This document shows, piece after piece, positions 12,343 to 23,694 of a stretch of 64,000 nt of DNA. Location of the stretch: contig CM039516.1 in the NCBI GenBank assembly GCA_022432975.1, positions 31,698,051 to 31,762,050 of the forward strand, given 5' to 3'. The position numbers and the translations under genes were made by a program. The notes below the pieces were generated by a model. It worked only from the letters and a program-made list of their open reading frames with translations. It searched no databases and was not told where the DNA came from. The stretch is from Begonia masoniana (lineage: Eukaryota > Streptophyta > Magnoliopsida > Cucurbitales > Begoniaceae). Position 1 is the stretch's first letter. Each line of letters begins with the position of its first letter.

Positions 12343-12764
12343 CTGCTTGCCTTCTTGAAGAGGCTGTGAAACATTGACGGTGGTGGAGGGAGTGGTGGCG
12401 GAGGTGTAGGGGGCGACGGTGGAGGCCTCGAGTAAATTGGTTGCTCAGGTAACGAAGATGAAGTGACGTCGTCGTCAGACTTCTACGTCATCTCTTTCTT
12501 CTTCATCTTACTCTGCTTATATAACGACACTAACACCATCGCTATCTCCTTCTTTGCATTGCTTTTTCTCCGCTCCACCTTCCCGTCTTTCGCCTCCCAT
12601 TGTTCTTGAGCAGGTGATGGAGGAAGCAGCTGTGGCGGAGGCGGTGGTATTTGGATTTTTGTGATCTTTGCCCTCTTTTCACTTTTTTCTTCGATCAACG
12701 GCTCGACATCTTCTTTACGGCAAACAGTGTTATAGGTCCGACACTTACTAAGGATTCTCCAAGA
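12343..12764 (-). pseudogene. DUF761 hydroxyproline-rich protein gene, 5' part
   Basis: In one minus-strand frame from about 12764 there are residues such as SWRILSKCRTYNT, then a charged stretch with EKSEKRAKI, a proline run near 12650, the segment KVERRKSNAKKE, and a stop (after KKKEMT, near 12483). The frame resumes with PPSPPTPPPPLPPPSMF and SLFKKAS up to the insertion. The Pro-rich stretch followed by SMFHSLFKK fits the mid-region of DUF761/DUF4408 hydroxyproline-rich proteins. Removing the insertion and one CTGCT copy joins this frame to the one at 4688 without a shift. An in-frame stop lies just upstream (12765-12767) and no start codon region is visible, so the 5' end is missing or mutated. 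Confidence 0.65.
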
Positions 12765-13145
12765 TTATCTTCTCTATAATTATATTTGTTTTCTGTTATT
12801 ATAGATATGTATATTTGTATATGATTTATTTCTCTTCTCCTGTAATTTATTTCTTATTCTAAAGATGTAAGAAACATTCTATAAATAAAATACATCTCCA
12901 CTACTTAATTGAGTTTGGTTTTCAATTCTTCTCAGTCTCTACCTTCTCTTCGTCCGTCTAATGGCTTCCATTGGCTCTAACAAAACCAGACTTACCTTAA
13001 ATGTAACTTTTTCTAAATTGATTATATGCCTAAGAGGCCCATTAGGAGATCTCAAACTAAGGCCCTTAATTTACGTAATTTTTTTACTGATAAGTTTGCT
13101 TTTCTTGCAGGAGTTGATCTAATTGGAGATGCTACATGGGAGCCC
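12765..13145. other. Unassigned retroelement-like sequence
   Basis: The stretch contains TATA-like segments and a CT-rich leader near 12920-12960, then text that could encode a gag-like peptide (MPKRPIRRSQTKA near 13027). It continues beyond the solo LTR at 14462. I cannot assign a family. Confidence 0.3.
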
Positions 13146-14461
13146 TGTTGACTTAATTAATGTTTAAGTCTAAATTTGTTTTTGATGATGTGTTTATATG
13201 CTAGTAATTTAATTTGATTATGTGTAAGAAATGAGAATAATGAATTATGCATTTGTTTTTAATTTGTTGAAAATACCCTTAATAAGGGTATTTTAGTATC
13301 TAATGCATGTGATTAAGTGTACAGGGCTGAAATGTATTAAACAAAATAACTAAGTCCACCGGTCACTAGACGACAAAGGCGGATGAGCAAATAGAATTAC
13401 TCCACCGCCCACTAGACGACAAAGGCGGATGAACAAATGGAATTACTCCACCGCCCACTAGAGGACAAAGGCGGATGAGCAAATGGAATTACTCCACCGT
13501 CCACTAGACGACAAAGGCGGATGAGTAAATGGAATTAGTCCACCGCTCGCTAGACGACAAGGCAGATGAGCTAAAATGAAGAAGTCCACCGCTCGCTAAA
13601 CGACAAAGGCGGATGAGTAAATGGAATTCCTCTTCCGGTCACTAAACGACAAAGGCGGAAGATGTCTAAGATTTAATCATCCGACAGCGTTTTTAAAGCT
13701 TCATCATCCGATGTCGGTTCAATATTTTTTAATTGCATCATCCGATGGCGGTTCAATACTATAAATCAGCTTTGTCTTCCGCCATAATTCAAATTAGCCG
13801 CGAAGCTATAGTGACGTCGTTTTCAGCCATAACTCCAGAACATTAATGGCGACGACGATTTGCAACTACAAACGGCAACGGCTACCTGAACATGTACGAA
13901 AGCTGCTCCAACGGTAACAAAGCTTCTATTACTGGATAAGGAGCATTTAAGCCAAGCCGATTTGAAGACAGAGTATATAAGCCAAGGTTAGAGCATGAAG
14001 GAACAACTTTTTGCAAATTTCATTCTTGAACCCTAATCTGCGAAAGTATCATACTCTGTATTTTTCTCTACACCTCTCGATATTCACTTGAGATTTAATT
14101 CTTCTTAGAGTGTAGTTTGCACTTGAAAATTACAAACCCAAAATCTGTATAAGGCAGTGGATTATCGCCCGTGAAGTATAATCCTGAAGTGTAAAGGCAG
14201 TTGATCGGAGCCTGAAATTCCGATCTGGTTTTTCTCGAAGAGAAGGTTAAGGATCTTCAAGGGGTGAACCTTGAAGCGTGGACGTAAGCTGGGTTGAGCC
14301 GAACCACGTTAAAACTCTTGTGTTAATTTCTCTCTCTCTTTACTTTATTTGTTTGTCTGCTGTTAGCATTTAACCAAATCATGAGAGAAATTATATAGAT
14401 TATTAAATTAAGTTTTAAAAAGTCTAATTCACCCCCCTCTTAGACAAATCTCGATCCTACA
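13146..14461. mobile_element. Solo LTR, 1.3 kb, TSD AGCCC
   Basis: Starts TGTTGACTTAATTAATG and ends CTCGATCCTACA. It is flanked by AGCCC at 13141-13145 and 14462-14466. There is a TG...CA boundary, no internal domain and no partner LTR, hence a solo LTR. It contains the 46-bp minisatellite at 13355-13668 in the part expected to be U3. Near its end it has AATTCACCCCCCTCTTAG, a terminal motif typical of several plant LTR families. Confidence 0.85.
13355..13668. repeat. 46-bp minisatellite inside the solo LTR, about seven units
   Basis: Units start at 13355, 13401, 13447, 13493, 13539, 13584 and about 13630, with a period of 46 bp (one of 45). Each has TCCACCG followed by CACTAGACGACAAAGGCGGA and TGAGCAAATGGAATTAC, with point differences. 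The units abut directly with no variable spacers. Confidence 0.9.
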
Positions 14462-17270
14462 AGCCCAACTTGGAGGACATGGATCAACTCTTGCACACTC
14501 TAAAGTGGGATGCACAGATGGACTCATCAAATGGTCAAATGAGAATTTATCTTCTCAGCCCATAAACCGTGTAACCTTTATTTGTTTTTTTTTTTTTTTT
14601 GTTTGTTTTCTTTAGGCAAACTCTAGCATTTTTGTATGAATTATATAATGCATCATGCATTAAATTGTGTAATTAGGATTACATGTATGATGGTAGATTG
14701 GTTATGGTTGGAAGACTCGGCCCAAAAGAAAGGAAGCAAAAAGGATCCGGCCCAATAAGCCCACTTCAAGGTAAGTTTTGCAAGTACAATTGGTAGTGCT
14801 CACAAGGATGGATGACTCTTCAAATATTCACCATTGATCATCAAAAACTTGGCCAAAATGTGGACCCTCAGATTGCATGCAGAACTCTTCTTCTTGACCG
14901 CCGATTAGCATCTCATCCAACAACCCAAATCATCTCCTGGAAGACCTAATCCTAATCACCACCTTAGGTTGTCTATTTAAGGCATAACTATTGGTGTTTG
15001 TAAGAACTTTTGTCATTTTCAATACAAAACTCTTCTTTACCTCCAAGCGATTTGGAAAAGGTAAGCCATAATTCTTGAATTAGTTGATCATAACAACTAC
15101 TAGATATACCTTTCAAAGTCAGGTATATCGATACCTAAGCTATAAATATACTTATAGCTACTCGAATATAGGTGATGCCAACTATGTTATCAAGATACCC
15201 AAATGGTGAAGATCACTTCCTCGATTCTGCCATATTTTATAATATCCCTCTCTATATGGTCAAAAATTATGGTATAACTAATTTCTTCATAAGTTATTCA
15301 GACCCCCAAAAAGGCATTAATTTAATTCCTAATTTATCTAATTTATGTTACGTAACAAAATCATTATCATACCCCTCACATATAATAGCACATTATATGA
15401 TTAACCTATCATTACTTCGAGTCTAAGAACTACACTATATTCACCTATATTAATTTCAACAGTGATGAAATAAATCTCTGGTTATTGATATTAGCTGATT
15501 TGCTTAATTTTACAGCCCAATATTAACAATGAAAATCACACAAAAACATCAGCCCAATATAATTCAAGTACTATACATTCAACAAAATATAATCAGAAGA
15601 TTATTCGATTTATTTAAATATAGGTATAGCACATTTCCATTGTTTCGCCTACAATGGTAGGCAAAACTACCCACAGTTTAAACATGAAGGTGATTGCAAA
15701 CTCATTTAATTATATGCTTTGAATACTGCTAAACCTTAAAATTATATTGGATGTTTAGCAATTATGAGGATTAATAGTCTATTTACTATACAAAGCATAT
15801 GGTACGCCAATCATATGAATTGTTAGAATTATATATATAATATAATGGTCCGAAAGGGGATTAATTCAGAGCTCAGTTCAAACTCTCTCTTGGCATGACT
15901 TTAATTTTAATCATTTCAACGTCGATTTAATCCTGCCAAAACTATTATTCTCAACGGCGGAGGCTTATAGGTAATCGGGACCTATACACGTAGTCAAGTT
16001 ATTACATCTCCTTTGACCATATTAAAAATTTTCATGTCAAATTCATCACCCATGATTCATTACCTAAACGTGGCGTTGTAGTTATTTATCACCCTTCCAA
16101 AAGTTTTAAAACTCTACATAAGTTTATATAATAGTTTTGGCCGTCAGTCGTATTTTGACCTGTGGGTGGGATCGTTTAATTGTATAAACATCAATAGCTA
16201 AACATGATTATGCCTAGCTTAATCACTTGTTAAAATGTACTAAAGTTATACTTTAGTATCTTAATTTTAAAAGTCATATTGAATGTCACAAGAAAAATCT
16301 TGGTAAATTCATAAAGTTTGGAGAAGAATCAGAATGTTCATCTCTAAGAAGTCGATTCTTGGTAACTAATTTCTCACTACACTCTTTTTAAAAGAATATG
16401 TATGCATCCATTTAAAATGTTCATCTCCGAATACAAGTAATAAACGAGAGTTTTTGTTTATCTTCCAATACAAATTACTTTTTCATAAATGACAATATAT
16501 TTACATATTTTGCAAGATAATTTCGTGCTAAATAAGGCTATTTCATTTTTTTTTTTTCCAAATCAAAACTTTGAACCAACCATCAAATCTTTTGTTTTTT
16601 AAAAGATAAGAAAAACTGAAAATAAATATTTTCTTCTTGTTTTTTGCTTAAAAAAAATAAAATTGATGGAAACCTAAATCGAAACCTGAGCTCCAAACGA
16701 ATTGGTGACATTATTCTAAAGTCAAATTCTCAACCAACGAGATTAATGAACTTTGACCCTTTATCTATGTGAGAAGATAAAAACTTAACGCATAGGATAA
16801 TAATATATAAAAAAAAAAACTTTTACTCGTTGTCTATAAAGAATAGACTGTCGCACTCAAAAAATGATAGGAGGCTCTGTGAGTGATAAGTGTTGAACGA
16901 GAAAGAGTTGATTAAACTCAAAAGGCAACCGACGTAGAAGATTTATTTTAAACCAACATAATCTAGAATCATTATTAGTTAAACTTGATTTAATTTGACT
17001 CAATTTAATTTATGATATTATAAAAAAAATAAAAATAAGTTCGTTCAGGTAATATTATATTAGTTTTATTTAAAAAAATTTGAAATTATTCAAATCTTGG
17101 ATATCCAAAACAAAAAACGTAATATTATTAATTTGATATTGAAATAAGGCAGTTTAAATTTTGGAAATAAATCTTCAAAATTACACAGCATCGTATAAAT
17201 TATAGAAATCAATCATTATCAAATTTTTTGGTGATATTTGAATTTTAGGAAACTAATGCTCAATTAATGA
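14462..17270. other. Intergenic sequence, no gene recognised
   Basis: This 2.8-kb stretch is AT-rich with poly-T and poly-A runs (for example 14588-14600 and 16810-16820). An open frame near 15172-15426 has no ATG at its start and no recognisable motif. I see no transposon boundary I can prove. Confidence 0.4.
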
Positions 17271-17871
17271 TCTCTCTCTCTCTCTCATGTTCCATTTTAT
17301 TAGGAAAATTTGATTTTTTTTCCCTTAAGTAAGAGCTTTCCTAATCTCTCTGTACGTAGGATAATCGTAAAATCTATATAAACTATCATCCCTCCTTTCT
17401 TTCAACTTCACATTCTGATTCTACAACCTCGTCTTCTCTCTCTCTCAACCCAATGATCTCTCTCTCTCTCTCTCTCATGTTCCATCTTATTGGGAAAATT
17501 TGATTTTTTTTCCTTAAGTAAGAGCTTTCCTAATCCCTCTGTACGTTCCATCTTATTAGGAAAATCTAATTTTTTTTCCTTAAGTAAGAGCTTTCCTAAT
17601 CCCTCTGTACGTAGGATAATCGTAAAATCTATATAAACTATCATCCCTCCTTTCTTTCAACTTCACATTCTGATTCTACAACCTCGTCTTCTCTCTCTCT
17701 CAACCCAATGATCTCTCTCTCTCTCATGTTCCATCTTATTAGGAAAATTTGATTTTTTTTCCTTAAGTAAGAACTTTCCTAATCCCTCTGTATGTTCCAT
17801 CTTATTAGGAAAATTTGATTTTTTTTTTCCTTAAGTAAGAGCTTTCCTAATCCCTCTGTACGTAGGATAAT
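17271..17871 (+). promoter_or_regulatory. Tandem copies of the F-box gene promoter and leader
   Basis: Two ~250-bp units each contain GTACGTAGGATAAT, then the TATA element TATATAA (17375-17381 and 17630-17636). A leader with CATCCCTCCTTTCTTTCAAC and a CT-rich stretch follows in each. The third unit is cut at ATAAT (17867-17871) by the Cassandra array and resumes at 24308 with TATATAA at 24323, just upstream of the F-box gene. Between the TATA units a smaller motif, TTCCAT(C/T)TTATTAGGAAAA, followed by CCTTAAGTAAGAGCTTTCC, is repeated five times (near 17290, 17480, 17547, 17730 and 17795). The first two promoters have no gene behind them. Confidence 0.75.
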
Positions 17872-17950
17872 TGTAACGACCCCAATTCCCAGCAAGATAT
17901 TGTCCGCTCTAGGGATTAGGCCGCAGCCCAATATCCTCCCATCACGGCTT

Positions 17951-18066
17951 TGTTTGGCGAGAACTTCCTGGAAGGTCACCCAACCTGGAATTGCTCTCGC
18001 CGAAGCACTTTTAACTTCAGAGTTCTTATGGGATCCGTTGCCAATTGTGCTCTAAAATGCGTCTTA
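17951..18066 (-). other. 5S-rRNA-like segment in Cassandra LTR 1
   Basis: The minus strand contains GGATCCCATAAGAACTC, then AAGTTAAAAGTGCT (box A-like), CGGCGAGAGC (intermediate element-like) and a box C-like GGTTGGGTGACCTTC. All are in the order and spacing of the plant 5S rRNA internal promoter. This copy has a few differences from the other two, such as TCCAGGAAG for TCCGGGAAG. Confidence 0.8.
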
Positions 18067-18308
18067 TTATTTTGGGAGGGTCTCTTTACATATGTTTCAT
18101 TTCCACATACTTTCAACCACGCGATTGAGGATTGTGACTACTCCCTTTTTTAAACGACCCTCACCTTCCGGTTCGCACCGCGCGGTATATACTAGCCACT
18201 CCGGAGTTCTGGTTCGTGCAGCCATCGTACACATACTACACAGCTGGTCCTCACATCACCCCCCTCGGGGGCCCAACGTCCTCGTTGGCCACATTCCGGT
18301 TGGGTACA

Positions 18309-18321
18309 GGCTTTGATACCA
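18309..18321 (-). promoter_or_regulatory. Primer-binding site of Cassandra internal segment 1
   Basis: The minus strand reads TGGTATCAAAGCC, close to the initiator-methionine tRNA primer site TGGTATCAGAGC, two bases from the LTR end. A second copy lies at 18756-18768. Confidence 0.8.
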
Positions 18322-18402
18322 TTTGTAACGACCCCAATTCCCAGCAAGATATTGTCTGCTCTGGGGATTGGGCCGCAGCCCAATATCCTCCCCTCACGGC
18401 TT

Positions 18403-18518
18403 TGTTTGGCGAGAACTTCCCGGAAGGTCACCCAACCTGGAATTGCTCTCGCCGAAGCACTTTTAACTTCAGAGTTCTTATGGGATCCGTTGCCAATTGT
18501 GCTCTAAAATGCGTCTTA
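18403..18518 (-). other. 5S-rRNA-like segment in Cassandra LTR 2
   Basis: Same organisation as in LTR 1: GGATCCCATAAGAACTC, box A-like, GGCGAGAGC and box C-like GGTGACCTTCCGGGAAG on the minus strand. It could bind TFIIIA and be transcribed by RNA polymerase III, as known for the Cassandra family. It is not a functional 5S rRNA gene, because the 5' third departs strongly from the 5S sequence. Confidence 0.8.
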
Positions 18519-18849
18519 TTATTTTGGGAGGGTCTCTTTACATATGTTTCATTTCCACATACTTCACCAAGCGATGTGGGATTGTGACGACTCCCTTTTT
18601 ACGACCCGTCACCTTCCGGTTCGCCCGCGCGTATATACTGCCATCCGGGTTCTGGTTCGTGCAGCCATCGTACACAGACTTACACATCTGGGTCATCACA
18701 ATCACCCCCCTCGGGGGCCCAACGTCCTCGTTGGCCACATTTCCGGTTGGGTACAGGCTTTGATACCATTTGTAACGACCCCAATTCCCAGCAAGATATT
18801 GTCTGCTCTGGGGATTGGGCCGCAGCCCAATATCCTCCCCTCACGGCTT

Positions 18850-18965
18850 TGTTTGGCGAGAACTTCCCGGAAGGTCACCCAACCTGGAATTGCTCTCGCC
18901 GAAGCACTTTTAACTTCGGAGTTCTTATGGGATCCGTTGCCAATTGTTCTCCAAAACGCATCTTA
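18850..18965 (-). other. 5S-rRNA-like segment in Cassandra LTR 3
   Basis: The box A-like AAGTTAAAAGTGCT lies at about 18904-18917, the GGCGAGAGC intermediate element at about 18892-18901 and the box C-like segment at 18862-18883, all on the minus strand. The box C and A regions are intact; the Copia element inserted 32 bp beyond them, upstream in 5S orientation. Confidence 0.8.
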
Positions 18966-18997
18966 CTATTTTGGGAGGGTCTCTTTACATATGTTTC

Positions 18998-19457
18998 TGT
19001 TGAAATGTCAGATTGCAGATTAAATGAGGATAAGAAATAGAGGGTGAAGATGAAGCCATGTGTCTTAATCTCAAGCGTGGGTGGCTGAAATCATATCTCT
19101 AGTTATAGGAGGGTAAGAGAGATCTGAAGTTTTTTCAGAAGAAGGAGAGAAGAAACAGGGGGTAGAGAGGAGAGTTTCTACGGATGTTCTTCTAGGTCAA
19201 GAGGGGGTTCTTGATAGTTCTGGAATGAGTTTTCTACTGTAATTTTTGTTTAGATTGAGGTTGATTTCTAAATAGGTTGTAAAGGATTTCAGATATCATA
19301 GTGCATCGAGTTCTGGCTGAACTCCGAAGACGTAGATCATTTTGGATCGAACTCCGTAATCAAATTCTTGTGTCTCGTTCTTTTTCTATTTTTTGTTTTT
19401 GGTTTACGACTTTGCTGTGTTTTTGTGACTGAGAGTGAGAGGGTTGGATTCCCTACA
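18998..19457 (+). repeat. 5' LTR of the Copia element
   Basis: A 460-bp LTR with TG...CA ends that matches 23695-24152. The primer-binding site follows one base later. Confidence 0.92.
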
Positions 19458-19458
19458 G

Positions 19459-19470
19459 TGGTATCAGAGC
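19459..19470 (+). promoter_or_regulatory. Primer-binding site
   Basis: TGGTATCAGAGC is the complement of the 3' end of initiator-methionine tRNA, the standard Copia primer, directly after the 5' LTR. Confidence 0.92.
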
Positions 19471-19646
19471 CAGGTTCGGAAGATATAGATCACAAAGAAG
19501 GTGGTTGAGAATATTCAGTCACACTGGCGAGCGAAGACGAGCAAGATTCATCAGATTCAGAGAAAGAAACCGAGGTCAAGAACAGAGAAGCTGAAGAAAA
19601 GTCATCCACAAGTGGATTGAAGAAGTGGGATTCAAGAATAGCACCT

Positions 19647-22600
19647 ATGACGAATCTGAAAGTGGACATCGAAAAGTTTGATGGAACGGGGGATTTCAGA
19701 ATATGGCAGAGGAAAATAAGGGCTTTGATGGCTCAGCAAAGGGCTGTTCGGACTCTTGAAGATCCGATCAAATGGCCCGTTGACTTCTCCGAAGACCAGA
19801 AGCAAGAGGTTATGGAAACTGCGATAGGTACTATCATCTTCCATCTATCCGACTCTGTGATCTGGTTGATTGATAAAGAAGAGACTCCATCGGCAATGTG
19901 GAATCGATTGGATGAATTATTACAGTCAAAGTCCCTCACCAATAAGATCTATCTCAAGGAGCGGTTGTTTGGTTACAAGATGTCTGCAGGGAAGACTTTG
20001 GCGCATAATCTTGATGAGTTCTTGAAACTCAATATCGAATTGGCAAACTCCGGTGAGAAGGAAGCTCTCAGCAGCGAGAATCAAGCCATTATCTTGCTGA
20101 ATTCCCTTCCAGAGTCATATAGGGAAATGAAGAATGCCATAAAATATGGCAGGACTGCTATCACCCTAGATGAAATAATCTCAGCACTCAAGTCTCGAGA
20201 GCTTGAGATGAAGGTTGACAAGAAGGTCAGTTCGGAAGGAGAAAATTACATGGTGAAGGGGAAATCTCAGTCAAGGAAACATAATAGTAAACAGGGCAGT
20301 AACAAGATGAAGGCTCAAGATAGTGCTACAAAAGAAATCCGAAAGTGCTTCCACTATAATAAAGAAGGACACTTAAAAGGGGACTATTATATTTGGATTA
20401 GGGAAAATAAGAAACGTGAAGCAAATGGAGAAGCTTCAAGGAAATCCAAGCAAACAGCCAACTATGGTGATGGATATGACACAGGAGAAGTGTTAATGGT
20501 GTCACAGGAAGAAGACAAACGGAGCTGGGTCCTTGACTCAGGGTGCACTTTTCACATGACATACAACAAAAATCTGCTCTCAGACTTTAGAAACATTGAT
20601 GGTGGAAGTGTCGTGATGGGGAACAATTAGACTTGTCAGATTGAAGGCATTGGATATACTCGGTTTAGGATGTTTGATGGAGTTTCAAGGATTCTCAAGG
20701 ATGTAAGATATGTTCCAGGTCTCTCAAGGAATTTAGTGTCATTGGGTGTCTTAGATGATTCAGGATACACAAATAAAATTGAAGGAGGGCAAATGATAAT
20801 TGCTAAAGGGGACAAGGTTGTCATCAAAGGAATCAAGCAAGAAGGACTCTATCAAATGGTAGGAGAAATAGTCACGAGTTCAAGTGTTATTGTCTCAACA
20901 GATCAGCAGCAAAAGGCCATGAATTGGCACCAAAGGTTAGGTCACATTAGTGAGAAGGGTCTCCAAATTTTGAGTGATCAAGGGCTGCTCGGAAAAATAA
21001 AAATCAGCAACCTGGACTTTTGTGAACACTGCATTTTAGGCAAGCAGTACAAGCTTAAATTCAGTGCCGGAGAACACACATCCAAGTCAATTTTGGAGTA
21101 TGTGCATTCAGATCTCTGGGGTCTAGAGAAAACAGCAACTCACGGGGGTAATTTCTATTTCCTTTCTATTGTTGATGATTTTTCAAGAAAAGTCTGGGTT
21201 TATTTATTGAAACAAAAAAATGAGGCTTTTGAAAAATTTAAACAATTGCAAGTTTTGATGGAAAACTTGACTGACAGAAAATTAAAGACATTAAGGACAG
21301 ATAATGGTCTACAATTTTGCAATGAAATGTTCAATCAACATTGTCATAGCTTAGGAATTCAAAGGCATAGAACTGTCAGAAAAACACCCCAACAAAATGG
21401 GGTGGATGAACGCATGAATAGGACTTTATTAGATAAGTCCAGATGTATGTTAATAGGTGCTGGTTTATCTAAACTGTTTTGGGGAGAAGCTGTGATGACA
21501 TCGGCTTATTTGGTGAATAGATGTCCCTCTAGTGCTATAGGATTTAAAACTCCAGAAGAGAAATGGACTGGAAAAATACCAGACCTTTCTCACCTAAGAC
21601 CATTCGGTTGTACTGCTTATGCTCACCAAAAGGAGGGAAAACTTGACCCAAGAGGAATCAAGTGTGTGTTTTTAGGGTATCCACATGGTGTTAAAGGGTA
21701 TAGACTTTGGGTTAGACAAGGATCGGGTTTTAAGACAATAAACAGCAGAGATGTTGTCTTTAATGAATCAGAATTTATGTGTTTATCTAACCAATCTTCT
21801 AGTGTTGCAATATCTCCTTTGTTTAGTGAAGAAACAGGTACATCAATTGCCATGGAACAAGATGATTTTCAAGCTCAAAGTACAGAACATGTTCAAGAAA
21901 TTGAACCAGCCGAGACACAAAACAACCTACCTGAACAAATGGTAGATGAACAACCTGAAGAACACCAGGTGGAATACCAGGAGGAACACGAAGAAGATCA
22001 CCAAAAAGAACAAGAAGACAAGAACATTGAGTATGCTCAAACTGACTACCAGCTAGTCAAAGACCGAGACAAGAGGGTCTCAAAGCCTACCCAAAGGTAT
22101 GGTTTCTCGTCCTACACTGATTTGTTAGCTTACGCGTTTGTTACTGCTGTACAGATAAACAAATCAGAACCAGAGACCTACCAAGATGCATTAAAAAGCA
22201 TAGAAGCTAAGGATTGGGTGGAAGCTATGAAGGAAGAAATTGATTCACTGCACAAAAACAAAACCTGGGAGATAGTGCAGAGACCAAGCAAGCTAAAGGT
22301 GATAAAGTGCAAGTGGATTTACAAACTCAAGGAAGGAAGCAATGTCCAAGATAAATTGAAGTACAAAGCCCGACTGCAAATGGATGTTAAAACAGCCTTC
22401 CTACATGGGAACTTAGAGGAGACCATTTATATGGAACAACCTCAAGGATTCGAGGTTCAGAAAAATAAAGATATGGTTTGTCTACTTAATAAGTCTCTTT
22501 ACGGGCTTAAACAATCTCCACGGTAGTGGTATCTCAGGTTTGATACTTTTATTACACAACAAGGTTTTAAAAGAAGTAATTTTGATACTTGTTTGTATTT

Positions 22601-23612
22601 TAGAGGCACTGATATATTAAAGTCTGAATATCTACTGATTTATGTGGATGATATGTTGTTAATTAGTAGAGAATTATCAAAAGTAAACCATATTAAGAAA
22701 TTGTTGTGTTCTTAGTTCGAAATGAAGGATTTAGGTGATGCTGCCAAGATATTAGGCATGAGAATCACCAGGGACAGATCCAAGGGGCTGCTGCAATTGA
22801 AGCAGCAAGGATACTTGGAGAAAGTGATTGCAAAGTTTGAAATGAAAGGAGCAAAGCCAGCAAAACTACCACTCAACACTCAGACATTACAGATTTTGAA
22901 TGAGTCTACAGACTCACGAGAAATACAACTATACATGGAAGATATTCCTTACTCAACTGCAGTGGGATCAGTCATGTATGCAATGATCTGCACCCGACCA
23001 GATTTGGCATTTGCAATTAGCCTATTAAGCCGATTCATGTCAAATCCTAGTAAAGATCATTGGCATACCATGAAGGGTCTACTTAAGTACAATGGGTTTA
23101 CTTTAAATGTGGGGTTACACTATGTTAAACAGGGAAATGGTGTAACAGTTGATGGTTTTGTAGACTCTGATTATGCAGGTGACAGGGAAACAAGAAGATC
23201 AACAATAGCATACTTCTTCCTTGTTTGTGGGATCTGCATAAGCTGGAAAAGTCAGCATCAACCGATGGTGACTTTGTCAACAACGGAAGCTGAATATGTG
23301 GCAGCAACTGAAGTTGTTAAGGAAGCATTGTGGCTTCAAGGACTCTTACACGAGTTGAAGATATTCACAGGGACAGTCACTGTTTATTCCGACAGTCAGA
23401 GTTCGATTCATCTATGCAAGAATCCGGTATTCCATGATCGTACCAAGCATGTGGACATTCGATACCATTTCATCCGTGAGAAGATTTCGAGCGGATTAGT
23501 AAAGATAGAAAAAGTCAGAACTGAAGATAATCCTACAGATTGTGGAACTAAAGTACTACCTCTAAGTAAGTTCAATCACTGTTTGAATTTGCTTGGAGTT
23601 AAGGGTAAATAA
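19647..23612 (+). pseudogene. Copia gag-pol polyprotein with three in-frame stops
   Basis: From the ATG at 19647 to the TAA at 23610-23612 there is one continuous frame of 1321 codons. It is broken only by TAG at 20628, 22524 and 22713, with no frameshift. In order it shows: gag (DGTGDFRIWQRKIRALM); a damaged zinc knuckle CFHYNKEGHLKGDYY, where two Cys have become Tyr; protease DSGCTFHM; integrase zinc region HQRLGH...CEHC; the integrase core with HSDLWG, RTDNG and [13 protein letters not shown]; reverse transcriptase with YVDD near 22640; and RNase H with SDYAGD, TEAEY and SDSQSS. Around 22370 the RT runs from KYKAR straight into QMDVKTAF, so roughly 45 residues are missing in frame. The element is not autonomous. 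Confidence 0.92.
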
Positions 23613-23694
23613 AAACAAGGCCGCCGAGTAATGATGTTCCAGAATTCTTGTTGCACAATGATTGAGCTGAAATCTAACAATCTGAGGTGGAGTT

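Noticed and set aside
13355..13668. Regular direct repeats resembling a CRISPR array
   Set aside because: Units abut without unique spacers, the host is a plant, and the array lies inside a solo LTR. It is a minisatellite.
15172..15426. 84-codon plus-strand open frame
   Set aside because: No ATG at its start, no recognisable domain, and it lies in AT-rich intergenic sequence.
17951..18965. Calling the three 5S-like segments functional 5S rRNA genes
   Set aside because: Only the internal-promoter part is conserved, the 5' third diverges, and they sit inside LTRs with TG...CA ends and primer-binding sites.
17950..19040. Several overlapping GC-rich open frames on both strands
   Set aside because: They fall entirely in Cassandra LTRs and internal segments. 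Their similarity to each other reflects the repeated LTR, and none has protein-family features.
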